Part shown: positions 24,582 through 33,837 of the stretch, one piece after another | How positions within the stretch are numbered: position 1 is the first letter of the stretch | Layout: each line of letters starts with the position of its first letter | Source: Akanthomyces muscarius | Taxonomy: Eukaryota; Ascomycota; Sordariomycetes; Hypocreales; Cordycipitaceae | Reading direction: 5' to 3' | Length of the DNA stretch: 64,000 bases | Assembly: GCF_028009165.1 (NCBI RefSeq) | Contig: NC_079242.1 | Location: 1,736,001-1,800,000 of the forward strand | Notes under the pieces: model-generated | The model's input: only the letters and a program-made list of their open reading frames with translations | Told to the model about the DNA's origin: nothing | The model's database searches: none | Position numbers and translations under genes: made by a program

Positions 24582-25604
24582 TCAGTAGCATGCTGTTTTT
24601 CTTTCTAGTCTCTCGACTTGGGACTCAAATCCGAACCCAACTCTGCCATGTCCTTGATCCGCTCCATGCCCATAATTCTCCTCCTCCCCCAGCACACCGA
24701 ACATGATCTTCGTATTCAAGACGTCTTTCCGCATTGGGAGCGCTCCCAGTGAGCTACCGACGATAAGCTCATCCAAGGAAGAGTTTCTCGTTGTTGCAAG
24801 AAATGTAGAAAAGCTAATATTGTGACTGACACCGTTGGAGAGCAGAGCTAGCAAGCCCACAACGATACTAGCGAGAGTAACGGCGATGGCGACCCCGTAC
24901 GCGACCCAGAGGTTGTGGGCGTTGTACGCGTATACATTGAGTTGACTGTCGACAGTGACAAAGGTATCGCAATAATCACTCTCGTTTGCCCTTTATTTCA
25001 AGTTACTTTTGCATGTCTAAAGAGCCTCAACCCAAACGTACCATAGTCGCGTGCGGCTAAAAAGACTTAGAGTAATGTTCCTCGATAACTCCTCCACCAG
25101 CTGACCAAATGTTTTGCTCCTCGTCAGTCACGTCTTCAGAGGGCAAGTCGGCAAGCTCCTGTTACCTTCCCGTAGTGTTCAGCTTTTCTTCCAATTTTTC
25201 ATTTAAAAGACCCATGAGAGCAGTACTGCCGATGGAAGTCCGCGCGGATCCCATGGTTATGCACACTTTCGGTTGGCCTGGAACACCAAGGCGCCTGGCG
25301 GCAAAACAAGAAGTCCCAGTCAGAATCTTAGCTATCGCCGTGCCAATTGCATTTACGTGTTGTCATTAGGAGGATCTCCATCCTGCCACTTGTACGTAAT
25401 GAGCTCAACCGTAGTAAGTTCGATCGAGGAACGGAATCGAGCGGCGTACGATGTGTTTCTCAACGCGCACGTGTAGTCCTTATTAAATCTGATCACTAGA
25501 GGATCACTTCGACCGTACTTTGTGAAGCCTTTCCTGTCTGTCTCGTCACAGTCCCCGGAGAGAAAGCGCAGCCGGAGCCTCCCATAACGCAATTCCGAGC
25601 GCAA
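24582..25604 (-). pseudogene. Degraded multipass membrane protein gene of a fungus-specific family (DUF3176-like)
   Basis: Several collinear pieces of one protein can be read on the minus strand. 25353-25604 gives RSDPLVIRFNKDYTCALRNTSY as part of a longer frame. About 25180-25260 gives TSIGSTALMGLLNEKLEEKL. About 25051-25106 gives LVEELSRNITLSLFSR. About 24582-24975 gives DSQLNVYAYNAHNLWVAYGV, a membrane helix, then SSLDELIVGSSLGALP and LNTKIMFGVLGE. This order matches a large family of filamentous-fungal membrane proteins, often annotated with DUF3176. The pieces are in different frames with stops between them, including a TAA just after NTTG. Not all breaks are explained by convincing splice sites, so I read it as a pseudogene. 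A divergent, intron-rich live gene cannot be excluded. Confidence 0.5.
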
Positions 25605-26731
25605 CTTTCAAAATTTGAGGTATTCTTTGTAGGACTGTGAGCCTCGCCTAAGAAAGATGGAATAAAAGCTGTGTAGATCACAGTCGCGTTGCTATGTGTA
25701 GCGACTTGGCTCCAACTTCATCCACCACCTGATCGATAATCTCGAATATTACTGCCTCCGGTTCTTCACACTGGAGCGATGGTCAACTGAAGTTCACCGT
25801 CCACGGTGAGTTAGGGGATCGTACGATCATTAGTAGGACGTCCATACTTGAGGCGACCGCCATGGATATCCTTGTGAGTAGAGGGGAAGGCATGCCATTA
25901 CTCATATAGGGATTATCGTTTGTCTTAAATAGGGCTTGGTCGTTTTCGTCGGTTTCCTTGAATAACACATTTAGTTGTGGGACTTGTCTAGATTTTTACT
26001 GCTCCGCGTACTTAGGACAACAGTCAAGAAGCAGTTGAGAAATTACTTGTCATTGGTTGAGGATGGGCAGGAGGACTTCCAGCGTAAGGCTGTCAGTCTT
26101 TGACAGATACCGATAGTCACGGCGAGGCACACTTCTACCTAATAGCTTTGCTGTCCTGATGCGCTTGATTACCCTTCAGCGCTAAGTCGGTAGAGGTTAT
26201 GCGCGTATAGCCAGCTGGAAGAGACCGTGGGAGATATCGCGCAAGCAGGATCGAATAACATTTAGCCCACAGTATAATGGACTAGAGAAGAATAAAGAAG
26301 AAGGCAGAGGAAACGATAAGGAAGACAAGACAAATTAAGACATAAAAAGGGAAAACGTAAAAAATAATATAATTTAACATTTAATCTAAATACTGAATAT
26401 TTCTATAGTTTCAATTAAAAAAATGAGTCTCGAATAGTCTCCTTAAAAGGAGTGGTGAGTGGAATGTGGCTGAGAAGGTGTGGCTGGTAAGTGTGATTAA
26501 TACTCGTCCGAGCTTGGCCGAGCCCGTGTTCACAACCAATTCCATCATCTCCCTCAGCAAAATACGTCGGAAAGTGAAGCCGTTAACTCCAGGGTCCCTG
26601 CATTACCGAGTAATTGCCCTTGTTACCATCCGAGTTGAACCGTTTATGAAGTGCCCCGCTAGGCTGTCGGCATTCCCACGCAGTCCGGACACCGTTGAGA
26701 TTCCACCCCGCAGCAAGCATACATCGACAAC
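25605..26731. other. AT-rich and purine-rich intergenic DNA
   Basis: It contains no supportable gene. From about 26280 to 26430 the plus strand is a purine-rich, then almost pure A/T, stretch (AGAAGAATAAAGAAGAAGGC, then TAATATAATTTAACATTTAA). It may include 5' remains of the degraded membrane-protein gene and the promoter of the downstream zinc-cluster regulator. Confidence 0.4.
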
Positions 26732-28870
26732 ATGGGCGCGCCGGGCAAGCGCATGAGGCTCGGCACCAAAAGCTGCGCCGAATGCCGCCGGCGCAAGGTC
26801 CGATGCATTATTCCGCCAGGACAGGACCGGTGCGATGCCTGCCAGGCGCACGGTAGCAGCTGTGTGCCACAGGAAAAGCAGCTGGACGGCGATGCTTCCC
26901 CAGTGTCTGGCATAGACGACGTAGCAGCACTCAAGAAGAGGCTGGATGAGTTGGAGACGCTCATGAGGGGTCTTCCTGGGGATATGCTCAATCGGTCTGT
27001 TAGCGTTCACGACGCCGGACTCACAGATGGAAGCACGGCTGCTTCTGCCTCGCCCTCTCTGACTGATGGTAGAAGCCCTTCGTCTATCGGCACCACCTTC
27101 CAGCAGCAACAGCAGCAGCAGCAAGATCAGCAGCAGAGCCCGATTTATTCATCTCTGGTCGACACGGCACATATTGTCCCTGCATTTCAGAACTCTCCAT
27201 TGATCAGCCTCTTCAACGAATCCTCCATCTTTGACCCCATCACTCATACGCACACGGTGCCGGGACCTCTCACACCTACTGCCTCTTCAAGGCTGCGCCA
27301 GTGTCTAGCCCAGTTCGCCTCTTATCTGCCTCGGCCAGAGAGAGTCGTGAAGCTCTTTGAGGGGACGCAGCAATACTGGTCAATTTGGCCGCCCTACTTT
27401 TACGGCCCCGGCGACGCAGACTGTCTCGGGCCCGGCCAGGTGCCATTGGCAGAAAAGACATTTCACAATGCGCTCGTCTCGGGCCATCCGGGACAGACGG
27501 CCAAGGCTATCCTATTTTTGTCGCTCTGCATACAGCAGACGCCGAAACGCCTCATACAGAGTCTGATACCGCCGTCCATCCAACAGCAGGAACTGGTGGA
27601 CACATACATCGAGACGGCGCAGACACTGCTCTTGCTGGACACGGAAGCCGCCGGCGGCACGCTCGACAGCGTCGAAGGCATGAATATGCTCTATAAGCTC
27701 TGTATCAACAGTGGCCGGCCGCAGCGGGCCTGGTCCTGGAACCGCCAGGCCATCACTGCCTCGCTTAGTTGCGGACTGCCGAGCAAAGTCACACGCGCTG
27801 GCGAACGCTCCGCACAGGCGTGGGCTATCGCCTGGCGAGCTGAGCGCTTTATGGCAATGACGCTTGGCCTACCGTCCTCCACTTCTGCTCTCCATCCAGG
27901 TCTTGAACCTTTGCAGGACGAAAACACGGTGATGGCGATTATGTACTACGTCGCCGTCGTCTGCGGTAAGATCATCGATCGGGACCAGAGCCGTGGCGGT
28001 GGTCGCAGCCACTACGCCACCACAATTCAACTTGGCGAAGACATTGAGGATGCCAAGCGACAGCTCTTTCCCGCACAGTGGTGGACCGACGGCCACCTCT
28101 CGCCCGACCTCGATCAGGCGGCCGGGTGGTACCAGCAGTCGACCAAAATCATTTTCCTGACAGCCCTCAAGGTCGCGCACCTGCCGTACATGCTGCGCGC
28201 GGCCACGGATAGGCGATACGGGCCGAGCTGGGACGCAGCCATGGGTGCCGCGCGGGACATCTGCGTCGCGTACTGCGATTTTCGGCACTGGCCCAAGGGC
28301 GGCGCCGAACTGTGCCAGGTCATGGACTTCCGGGCGTTTAGTGCCGCGCTCGTGCTGGTCCTCGGGCACTTGGTCGCGCCGGCGCAGTCACAGTTGGCGG
28401 CAGCCGAGGCGGACGCGGCGCGTGTGCGGGACGTGGCGCTGTGTCTGCGGCAGACGGCGGCGATGATGGATTGCAGAGTGGCGGAGCAGGCGGTACGCAC
28501 GCTGGACGTGCTAGACGCGGCGCAGCGTGGCGTATACATGGCGGAGGATGACTACGAGGTCATGGTCCCGTACTTTGGCAAGATTCGGGTTAGTAAGGCT
28601 TTTTTCCGACCACAAGAGCAGCAGCTACAACAGGCGCAACAGGCGCAACAACAACTACAGCAGAAGCCAGAGGACGCTGTTTCAGATCACTTTAACACGG
28701 TCGAGTTTAACACGAATGACTTCTTGGTGGAATTCCCGGTGGATATGGGCGAGGCGGCGGAATTATGCTGCGACTGGGCAGAGCTCGGCCTGGGATATGG
28801 CTCGATGGACTGGGGACACAGCTTCACGTGCGGGCCGTTTTTTGATACAGAAGGCGCTGGTGCAACGTAG
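26732..28870 (+). CDS. Zn2Cys6 binuclear-cluster transcription factor
   Basis: Single exon, 712 aa, starting at the ATG of MGAPGKRMRLGTK. The N-terminal zinc cluster is complete, with Cys at 15, 18, 25, 34, 37 and 44 (C-x2-C-x6-C-x8-C-x2-C-x6-C) and the basic RRRKVR segment between. A short coiled-coil-like helix (VAALKKRLDELETLMRG) follows, as expected for dimerisation. Gln-rich tracts occur near residue 125 and residue 630. The middle (about 180-560) has the character of the fungal transcription factor domain, including RPQRAWSWNRQAITASLSCG and AWAIAWRAERFMAMTLGLPS. It is a nuclear DNA-binding regulator; targets are unknown. It converges on the aldehyde dehydrogenase gene 321 bp away, so it might regulate local metabolism, but nothing in the sequence proves that. 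Confidence 0.88.
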   Translation: MGAPGKRMRLGTKSCAECRRRKVRCIIPPGQDRCDACQAHGSSCVPQEKQLDGDASPVSGIDDVAALKKRLDELETLMRGLPGDMLNRSVSVHDAGLTDGSTAASASPSLTDGRSPSSIGTTFQQQQQQQQDQQQSPIYSSLVDTAHIVPAFQNSPLISLFNESSIFDPITHTHTVPGPLTPTASSRLRQCLAQFASYLPRPERVVKLFEGTQQYWSIWPPYFYGPGDADCLGPGQVPLAEKTFHNALVSGHPGQTAKAILFLSLCIQQTPKRLIQSLIPPSIQQQELVDTYIETAQTLLLLDTEAAGGTLDSVEGMNMLYKLCINSGRPQRAWSWNRQAITASLSCGLPSKVTRAGERSAQAWAIAWRAERFMAMTLGLPSSTSALHPGLEPLQDENTVMAIMYYVAVVCGKIIDRDQSRGGGRSHYATTIQLGEDIEDAKRQLFPAQWWTDGHLSPDLDQAAGWYQQSTKIIFLTALKVAHLPYMLRAATDRRYGPSWDAAMGAARDICVAYCDFRHWPKGGAELCQVMDFRAFSAALVLVLGHLVAPAQSQLAAAEADAARVRDVALCLRQTAAMMDCRVAEQAVRTLDVLDAAQRGVYMAEDDYEVMVPYFGKIRVSKAFFRPQEQQLQQAQQAQQQLQQKPEDAVSDHFNTVEFNTNDFLVEFPVDMGEAAELCCDWAELGLGYGSMDWGHSFTCGPFFDTEGAGAT

Positions 28871-29191
28871 TTGACCTTTTTTATGGAAATTCGACGGCCA
28901 ACGGGACGAAGGCAATTGCGAACTTTCATCGCGGAACGGGCCGTGGTTGTAGCACCACTACTCCATACTATAAATGTGTTCAATAATGGCGATTCAAATG
29001 GTCTACAATAGCCTCGACTTTCGTAGTCGAAGCTGAAAGGTTCATCGACTGCATTGGGTCTGAGAAATTGGGAAACGAAGAAATGAGTTACGAGCCAACA
29101 AGTTCTGCTATTCTGCTAAACAATATAAAACTGCATGCACGGCCAATCTTGCACCGCCATAAATGTCCATAATACATTTTTGTGTTTTTCA
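28871..29191. other. Convergent intergenic region
   Basis: This 321 bp gap lies between the stop codons of the zinc-cluster regulator (+) and the aldehyde dehydrogenase (-). Both 3' untranslated regions must lie here; no gene is seen. Confidence 0.5.
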
Positions 29192-30869
29192 TTAAAAGAG
29201 GTTGCGCACATCCTCGACAGTCCAGCCGCGCCACTTGAGAATCGCCGCCACAAGCACCAGCAGCTTCCACTGGCCCAGGATGCGACCAATCGTGGTCGTG
29301 GTCGTCTTGCCGTCGCGGTCAAAGGACACGGCGCCGCCGCCGCCCGTGGCCTTGATCTGCGCCAGCGCCTTGGCGTTGGTGTAGGGCGGGTAGCGGAAGG
29401 AGAGGATCGAGTCCATCCAGCTGGGGATGGAGGCGACGGTGCGGAGGTGGGTGAACTCGCGGAAGCCGTAGATGCCGTGGTAGGCGCCGGTGCCGGAGCC
29501 GCCGACGCCGCCAAAGGGCGCGTCCTTCATGGCCATGTGCAGGATGCCGTCGTTGAAGGTGACGCCGCCGGAGCTCGTCTTGTCGAGGATGGCGCGCTGC
29601 TCGGCGCTCGAGTCGGTGAAGCCGTAGAGCGAGAGCGGGTGGTCGTGCGCGGCCGTGTAGGCAATGGCCTCGTCGAGGGTGCCGTCGAGGATGGGCAGGA
29701 TGGGGCCGAACAGCTCCTCGGAGAGGAGGGAGTCGTCGGTGGTGACGCCGTCGACGACGGTGGGGGAGAAGTAGCGCGTGGCCGGGTCGCGGTCGCCGCC
29801 GTAGATGATGTTGCCCGACGACTTCTCCAGCAGGCCCTCGAGGCGGTTGTAGTGGCGGTCGTTGACAATGTTGGTCACGTAGCCCGGGTTGGCGGCGGTG
29901 CCCTTGCCGCCGAGGTACTGGTCAAAGTACTTGGCGAGGGCCTTGAGGAAGGGCGCCTTGACCTTGGGGTCGACAAAGACGTGGTTGACGCCGACGCAGA
30001 CCTGGCCCGAGTTGAGAAACTTGATGTTGGCGATGCGCTTGGCGGCGAGGTCGACGTTGGCGTTGGCCGTGACAATGGCGGGGCCGCGGCCGCCGAGCTC
30101 GAGCGTGACGGTGGTCAGGTTCGGCGCCGCGCGCGCGTAGATGATCTTGCCGACGACGGTGGATCCGGTGAAGAAGATGTGGTCAAACTTCTTGCCCAGG
30201 AGGTGGTCCATCTCGGAGGGGCCGGCGGTGATGACGCGCACGGCGTCCTGGTCGAGGTAGCGCGGGACGATGCGCGTAATCAGGTCCTGCGAGGCGGGGG
30301 CCAGCTCCGAGGGCTTGAGGATGGTGGTGCAGCCGGCGGCGAGGGCGGCGACCATGGGCTCAAAGAGCTCCATGAAGGGGTAGTTCCAGGCCGAGATGAT
30401 GAGGGTGACGCCCTTGGGCTCGCGGCGGATGCGGGCGCCGCCGAGGAGGTTGAGCGGGTTGGTGCGGGCGGGCCGCTCGTCGGCGTTCCAGGCCTTGATG
30501 TGCTTGAGGGCCTCGAGGATGGCGCTCTGGATGCCGACGACGTCGATGGGCAGGGCCTCCTGTCGGTGCTTGTTGAGGTCCTTCTTAAGCGCGTCGACGA
30601 TGCGCTCCTTGTTGTCCTCGAACATCCACCAGGCCTTGCGCAGCTGGGTGATGCGCCATTCGAGCGGCTTGGTGACGTTGGACTTGAACGTCTTGGTGAC
30701 GGTGTCGACGGCCTGTGTTGCAGCCCAAGGTTAGCAAATATTGACAGGTGTGTACAGTACACATGCAGTGGCGACATGGACATGGACATCGGGCGCATGT
30801 GTGACGGTAAACAGGGAGCTAGCTGCTGCGACTTGCCTCGTCAATCTCTTTGTTTGTGCTAAACGACAT
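29192..30869 (-). CDS. Fatty aldehyde dehydrogenase, ALDH3 type (Hfd1-like), membrane-anchored
   Basis: Two exons on the minus strand: 30837-30869 (MSFSTNKEIDE) and 29192-30712. They are joined across a 124 nt intron with a non-canonical GC donor (GAG|GCAAGT) and a CACAG acceptor. A GT donor two bases further in would break the frame, so the GC-AG reading is preferred. The product is 517 aa. ALDH signatures are clear: SAWNYPFMELFEPMVAALAA, KPSELAP, the FTGSTVVGK nucleotide-binding loop, the catalytic Glu in LELGGRGP (about 216), the nucleophile in NSGQVCVG (about Cys250), and EELFGPILPI. A C-terminal hydrophobic stretch (WKLLVLVAAILKW) would anchor it in a membrane. In yeast and animals this class oxidises long-chain aldehydes from sphingolipid or lipid breakdown. 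Composition is very GC-rich. Confidence 0.88.
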
Positions 30870-31828
30870 GATGGCGAGCAGAAGATGAAATCTGCTATGT
30901 GTTTGTCGTGCTTGTTGGTGTAGATGTCATGGATAAAAAAGGGTTGGCCGTTCCATCTGTCGACGGTGACCATCTGGAGTCGCAAGTGCCAGTAGACCTC
31001 GGCCCGGTATCTGGGGGAGGTGGCGCACGCGGCACTAACCAAGGTAGGTAGCGGGCAGCTCCCCCAGTTGCTCCGCAGCCCCGGCTGTGGAGTTTAGGAC
31101 TTTAACTGGTATAGTGAGGAGAGATGGCGTAATAAAAGCCCGCCGGCTCGATTGTTAGTGTCGGTCCTCTGAACGGACACCCAATCTGGTGTTTTATAAA
31201 AGCCATTCCGCGACGCCGCCTGGGCTGTCTATCTGTGGAACATGCAACGGATGCGCCCCTGCAGTTTCTCACGCGACGCAACCGCACTTGTACTTTCAAT
31301 AGTGTTCATAATAGCCATCGTAGAGGAAAGTAGGTGGTACTGAGGCTGGTGGCTTGAAGATCCATAATCTAGCTAATCGGTGGTGCCTTCATCGTGCGAC
31401 GGGCGTATGTAGTAGAATGGTGCTGCTGCCCTTCAGCCAATCAGAGGCCAGCGTTGCTGGGCTGCTGTCACAGCGGTGCAGACAGCTCTACTAATGGTTA
31501 TAAGTGACGCGCCTCTATCTTGGGCTCTTTCTGTTGGAACCCGGCCAGAAAAATCGTTGTAGACACGATCGGCTCAATCGAGTTATCATTGCAAGGTCTT
31601 GATTTGTTGCGTCAAGGTTATGCCTCCATCACCAAAGCCACTAGCCCCGTCGCCTGATTGGAGGCCAAGACGACGTGTGGCTGCTGTCACTGTCCAAGTC
31701 CGCCAACATTTATTATTTCGCTCTAGACTCAGCCACCATTGCTGCCGTTAGATCCATCTCTCTACTGCGAGTCATCATTATGAAGTCAGGACACACATCA
31801 GCGAGCTTTGACGAGAGTGAGCCACAGA
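30870..31828. other. Intergenic region at the left border of the accessory block
   Basis: There is no intact gene. At 31780-31866 the plus strand reads MKSGHTSASFDESEPQT, which faintly resembles the start of the UstYa-like protein further on (MSSSSFDEERP). It could be the stub of another copy, but the similarity is short. Confidence 0.3.
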
Positions 31829-32155
31829 CTAGGATGCACGCTCCCACCCTGTATAAGCTAGTGTGAAGCGTGTCAACCAACGCTCAGAGCTGGGCGCGGA
31901 GTGTCTGCGTGCTTGTGGCTTGCTCCGGCGATCAAACTGCGCCTCTAAAAGAGATGGAGCACGCCTTCCAGCCGCATAGGGGCTGCAGCTTCTCGGGCTT
32001 TGCGTCCATATGCGTATTGTGGGCCAAATTCGGACTGTTGGTGGCGAGCTGTTCCACGGCATCTTCGGCAACAAATGCGCGCAACCTCTACTCTGCGACA
32101 AGAACCCCAATGATAGACTCGAAAGCCGTTACTGCAACGATATGTAGACAACCTT
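31829..32155 (-). pseudogene. Decayed copy of the Kex2-repeat precursor ORF
   Basis: The minus strand translates to FVAEDAVEQLATNSPNLAHN, matching VVAQDAVKRATVNNPYLAHN in the ORF at 36186-36644. The plus-strand DNA also aligns by eye over roughly 250 bp (for example GGCATCTTCGGCAACAAATG against GGCATCTTGGGCAACAACTG). Only one repeat-like unit remains. Its dibasic sites are lost (KPQARRHSAPSSERWLTR in another frame), and the homologous frame is closed by a stop after FRGAV. It keeps the same orientation and position relative to the neighbouring UstYa-like remnant as in the second copy. This is a relic of a segmental duplication. Confidence 0.55.
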
Positions 32156-32306
32156 GCCGCGAGTTACAAATCGAAAGCAGACGGTGCTCCATTTTTGCTC
32201 ATGACAATGTGCATTACATGCTTCTGCAGGGTATCCGCATTCTTTACTGTGTAATTGGATCGAGTACTAATGGTAAGCCAGAGATATTGACGAAAATCAC
32301 AACGTA

Positions 32307-32837
32307 GTGTGCAACGCCGCAATACAAATTTCATGGACTGTCGGAAGGGCACCACTCCGGGATCAAGAGGATATGCATTTGTTCGCTCAACTTCCGGACC
32401 TGACCATCTCACCACACTCCATGACCTTGCGAACCTTGCCAAGTCTTACTTCCACAGTAACCGTGGGCTACTCGAATTTCGATGAAGAAGGGCCATTCAT
32501 CCGAGAGTACAACCAAATTCCAGGCCATAAGCGGCTGCGAATATGGAGAATAAAGGCCACGAGTCAGCTGATAGTTCTCAACACTCGCCTTTGTAGTGTG
32601 CGCTCCATGCTCATGACGACTATGAGCAGATGGAAACGACTCGAACGGGCCGGTTGCTTTGACGGCGGATTTGTCCCGCTACGGCTCCGCTATCTGTCAA
32701 ATTCACATTATTCCTCTCCCATATCCTGGACGGCAGGCCTTGTTTCAATAGGATGCTCCCTGGTGGTTGCCCCTAGAAACAGCCACATCATGCCTGCGAA
32801 TGTGGCTGGGCTAAAGTTCGCCGTATACATCTCTTAG
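32307..32837 (+). pseudogene. Decayed, truncated copy of the UstYa/DUF3328-like gene
   Basis: From 32463 the frame reads GYSNFDEEGPFIREYNQIPG, matching SSSFDEERPFVSKYKQNPG of the gene at 37030. Further matches follow: LIVLN against LLVLN and RAGCFDGGFVP against LADCFDGDFPP. The base at the start codon has changed (GTG where the second copy has ATG, in an otherwise aligned context ACAGTAACCGTG / ACAGCAAACATG). The membrane helix is disrupted by charged residues. The frame diverges after about 90 residues and no equivalent of exon 2 is present. It therefore cannot encode the enzyme fold. The non-coding leader upstream also aligns with that of the second copy. Confidence 0.6.
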
Positions 32838-33837
32838 CTTTACCCAAATAACAGTCACATTACGTCTACGATTGTGGTTGACGTCTAGACCACGAGTCGC
32901 CAAGGACGGCTAAAGAAATAAAGTGTGTGGAGGAAAGATATTTGCGGACGTTGCTCAGCCCCACAATGACTTTTACCAACGGTTTTCGTCCCTTACCCGA
33001 AACCGTGGTTCTTTAATTAGTTCACATGAGCTTTAGGGATAAATCATACGTTTTAGTAAAAAGCCATGGTGGATACCTGTTTTTTCTTTCTTTTCAAAAA
33101 GCTACGTCGGGCTGGGTTGAGCACTCGCCGGGCAAAAGAGACCGCCGGGACCCTCCTACGCACGACATACGAGAGACTGTATAAATATACTAAGACCGCT
33201 GTAAAGAAAATGCGTAATAAACATAGTAAAGCTCTACATCCTACAGAATATACTAGAGCTCATTTCGAGTATCATTGGACGTTGTGGGTAGACAGCTAAC
33301 CATGTAGAAAGAGAGCAATGTCACGAGTACCGACGATATTTGTTGTCCATCCCTCTGGGTACATTGTGCGGCTGACAAGGGATTCCTGTAGCTAGATTAG
33401 TGGCACAATTCCTATCCACATTGGTTAACAATCCCTGAATTTGCTATCTTTGGTAACTCATGGTCTAGGCCTAAACCAAAGTTCGCCGCATTGGGTCTCG
33501 TAGCCTCCTCTACTTTCGAAACATGTCAGAGTGTTGTGATAAGACTACTGCCAGTCGAGTGAGTTGCGTGGCGAATGCGACGGCCACTATAGAACTTAAA
33601 AACTGCCGCTTCGCGCTAATCAGCTGTTTCCTGCTTTGGCAGCGTTTTTGAACTCTATTTCTATTTAGTTTGTGTTTACAGAAACGCCTCAGAATGAAGT
33701 AAACATCATATCATGTGGCTAAATAATATAAATTCCAACACTCCCCTCGCAATTGTTCGCTGATTGATTAAAACTTCTCCATAGAACGTAAATTACTCTC
33801 GTTCTCAGATTTCTCGCTTTACTTGGCCGTTGCCATT
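32838..33837. other. AT-rich spacer and promoter of the ice-binding-type gene
   Basis: This roughly 1 kb AT-rich stretch has no credible gene. The frame at 33066-33299 is Lys/Arg/Thr-rich and unrecognised. Near 33722-33730 the sequence reads AATAATATAAATT, a TATA-like element about 110 bp before the start codon of the downstream gene. Confidence 0.4.

Noticed and set aside
29135..30862. 575-codon plus-strand open frame
   Set aside because: It is antisense to the very GC-rich aldehyde dehydrogenase gene and shows the usual shadow composition.
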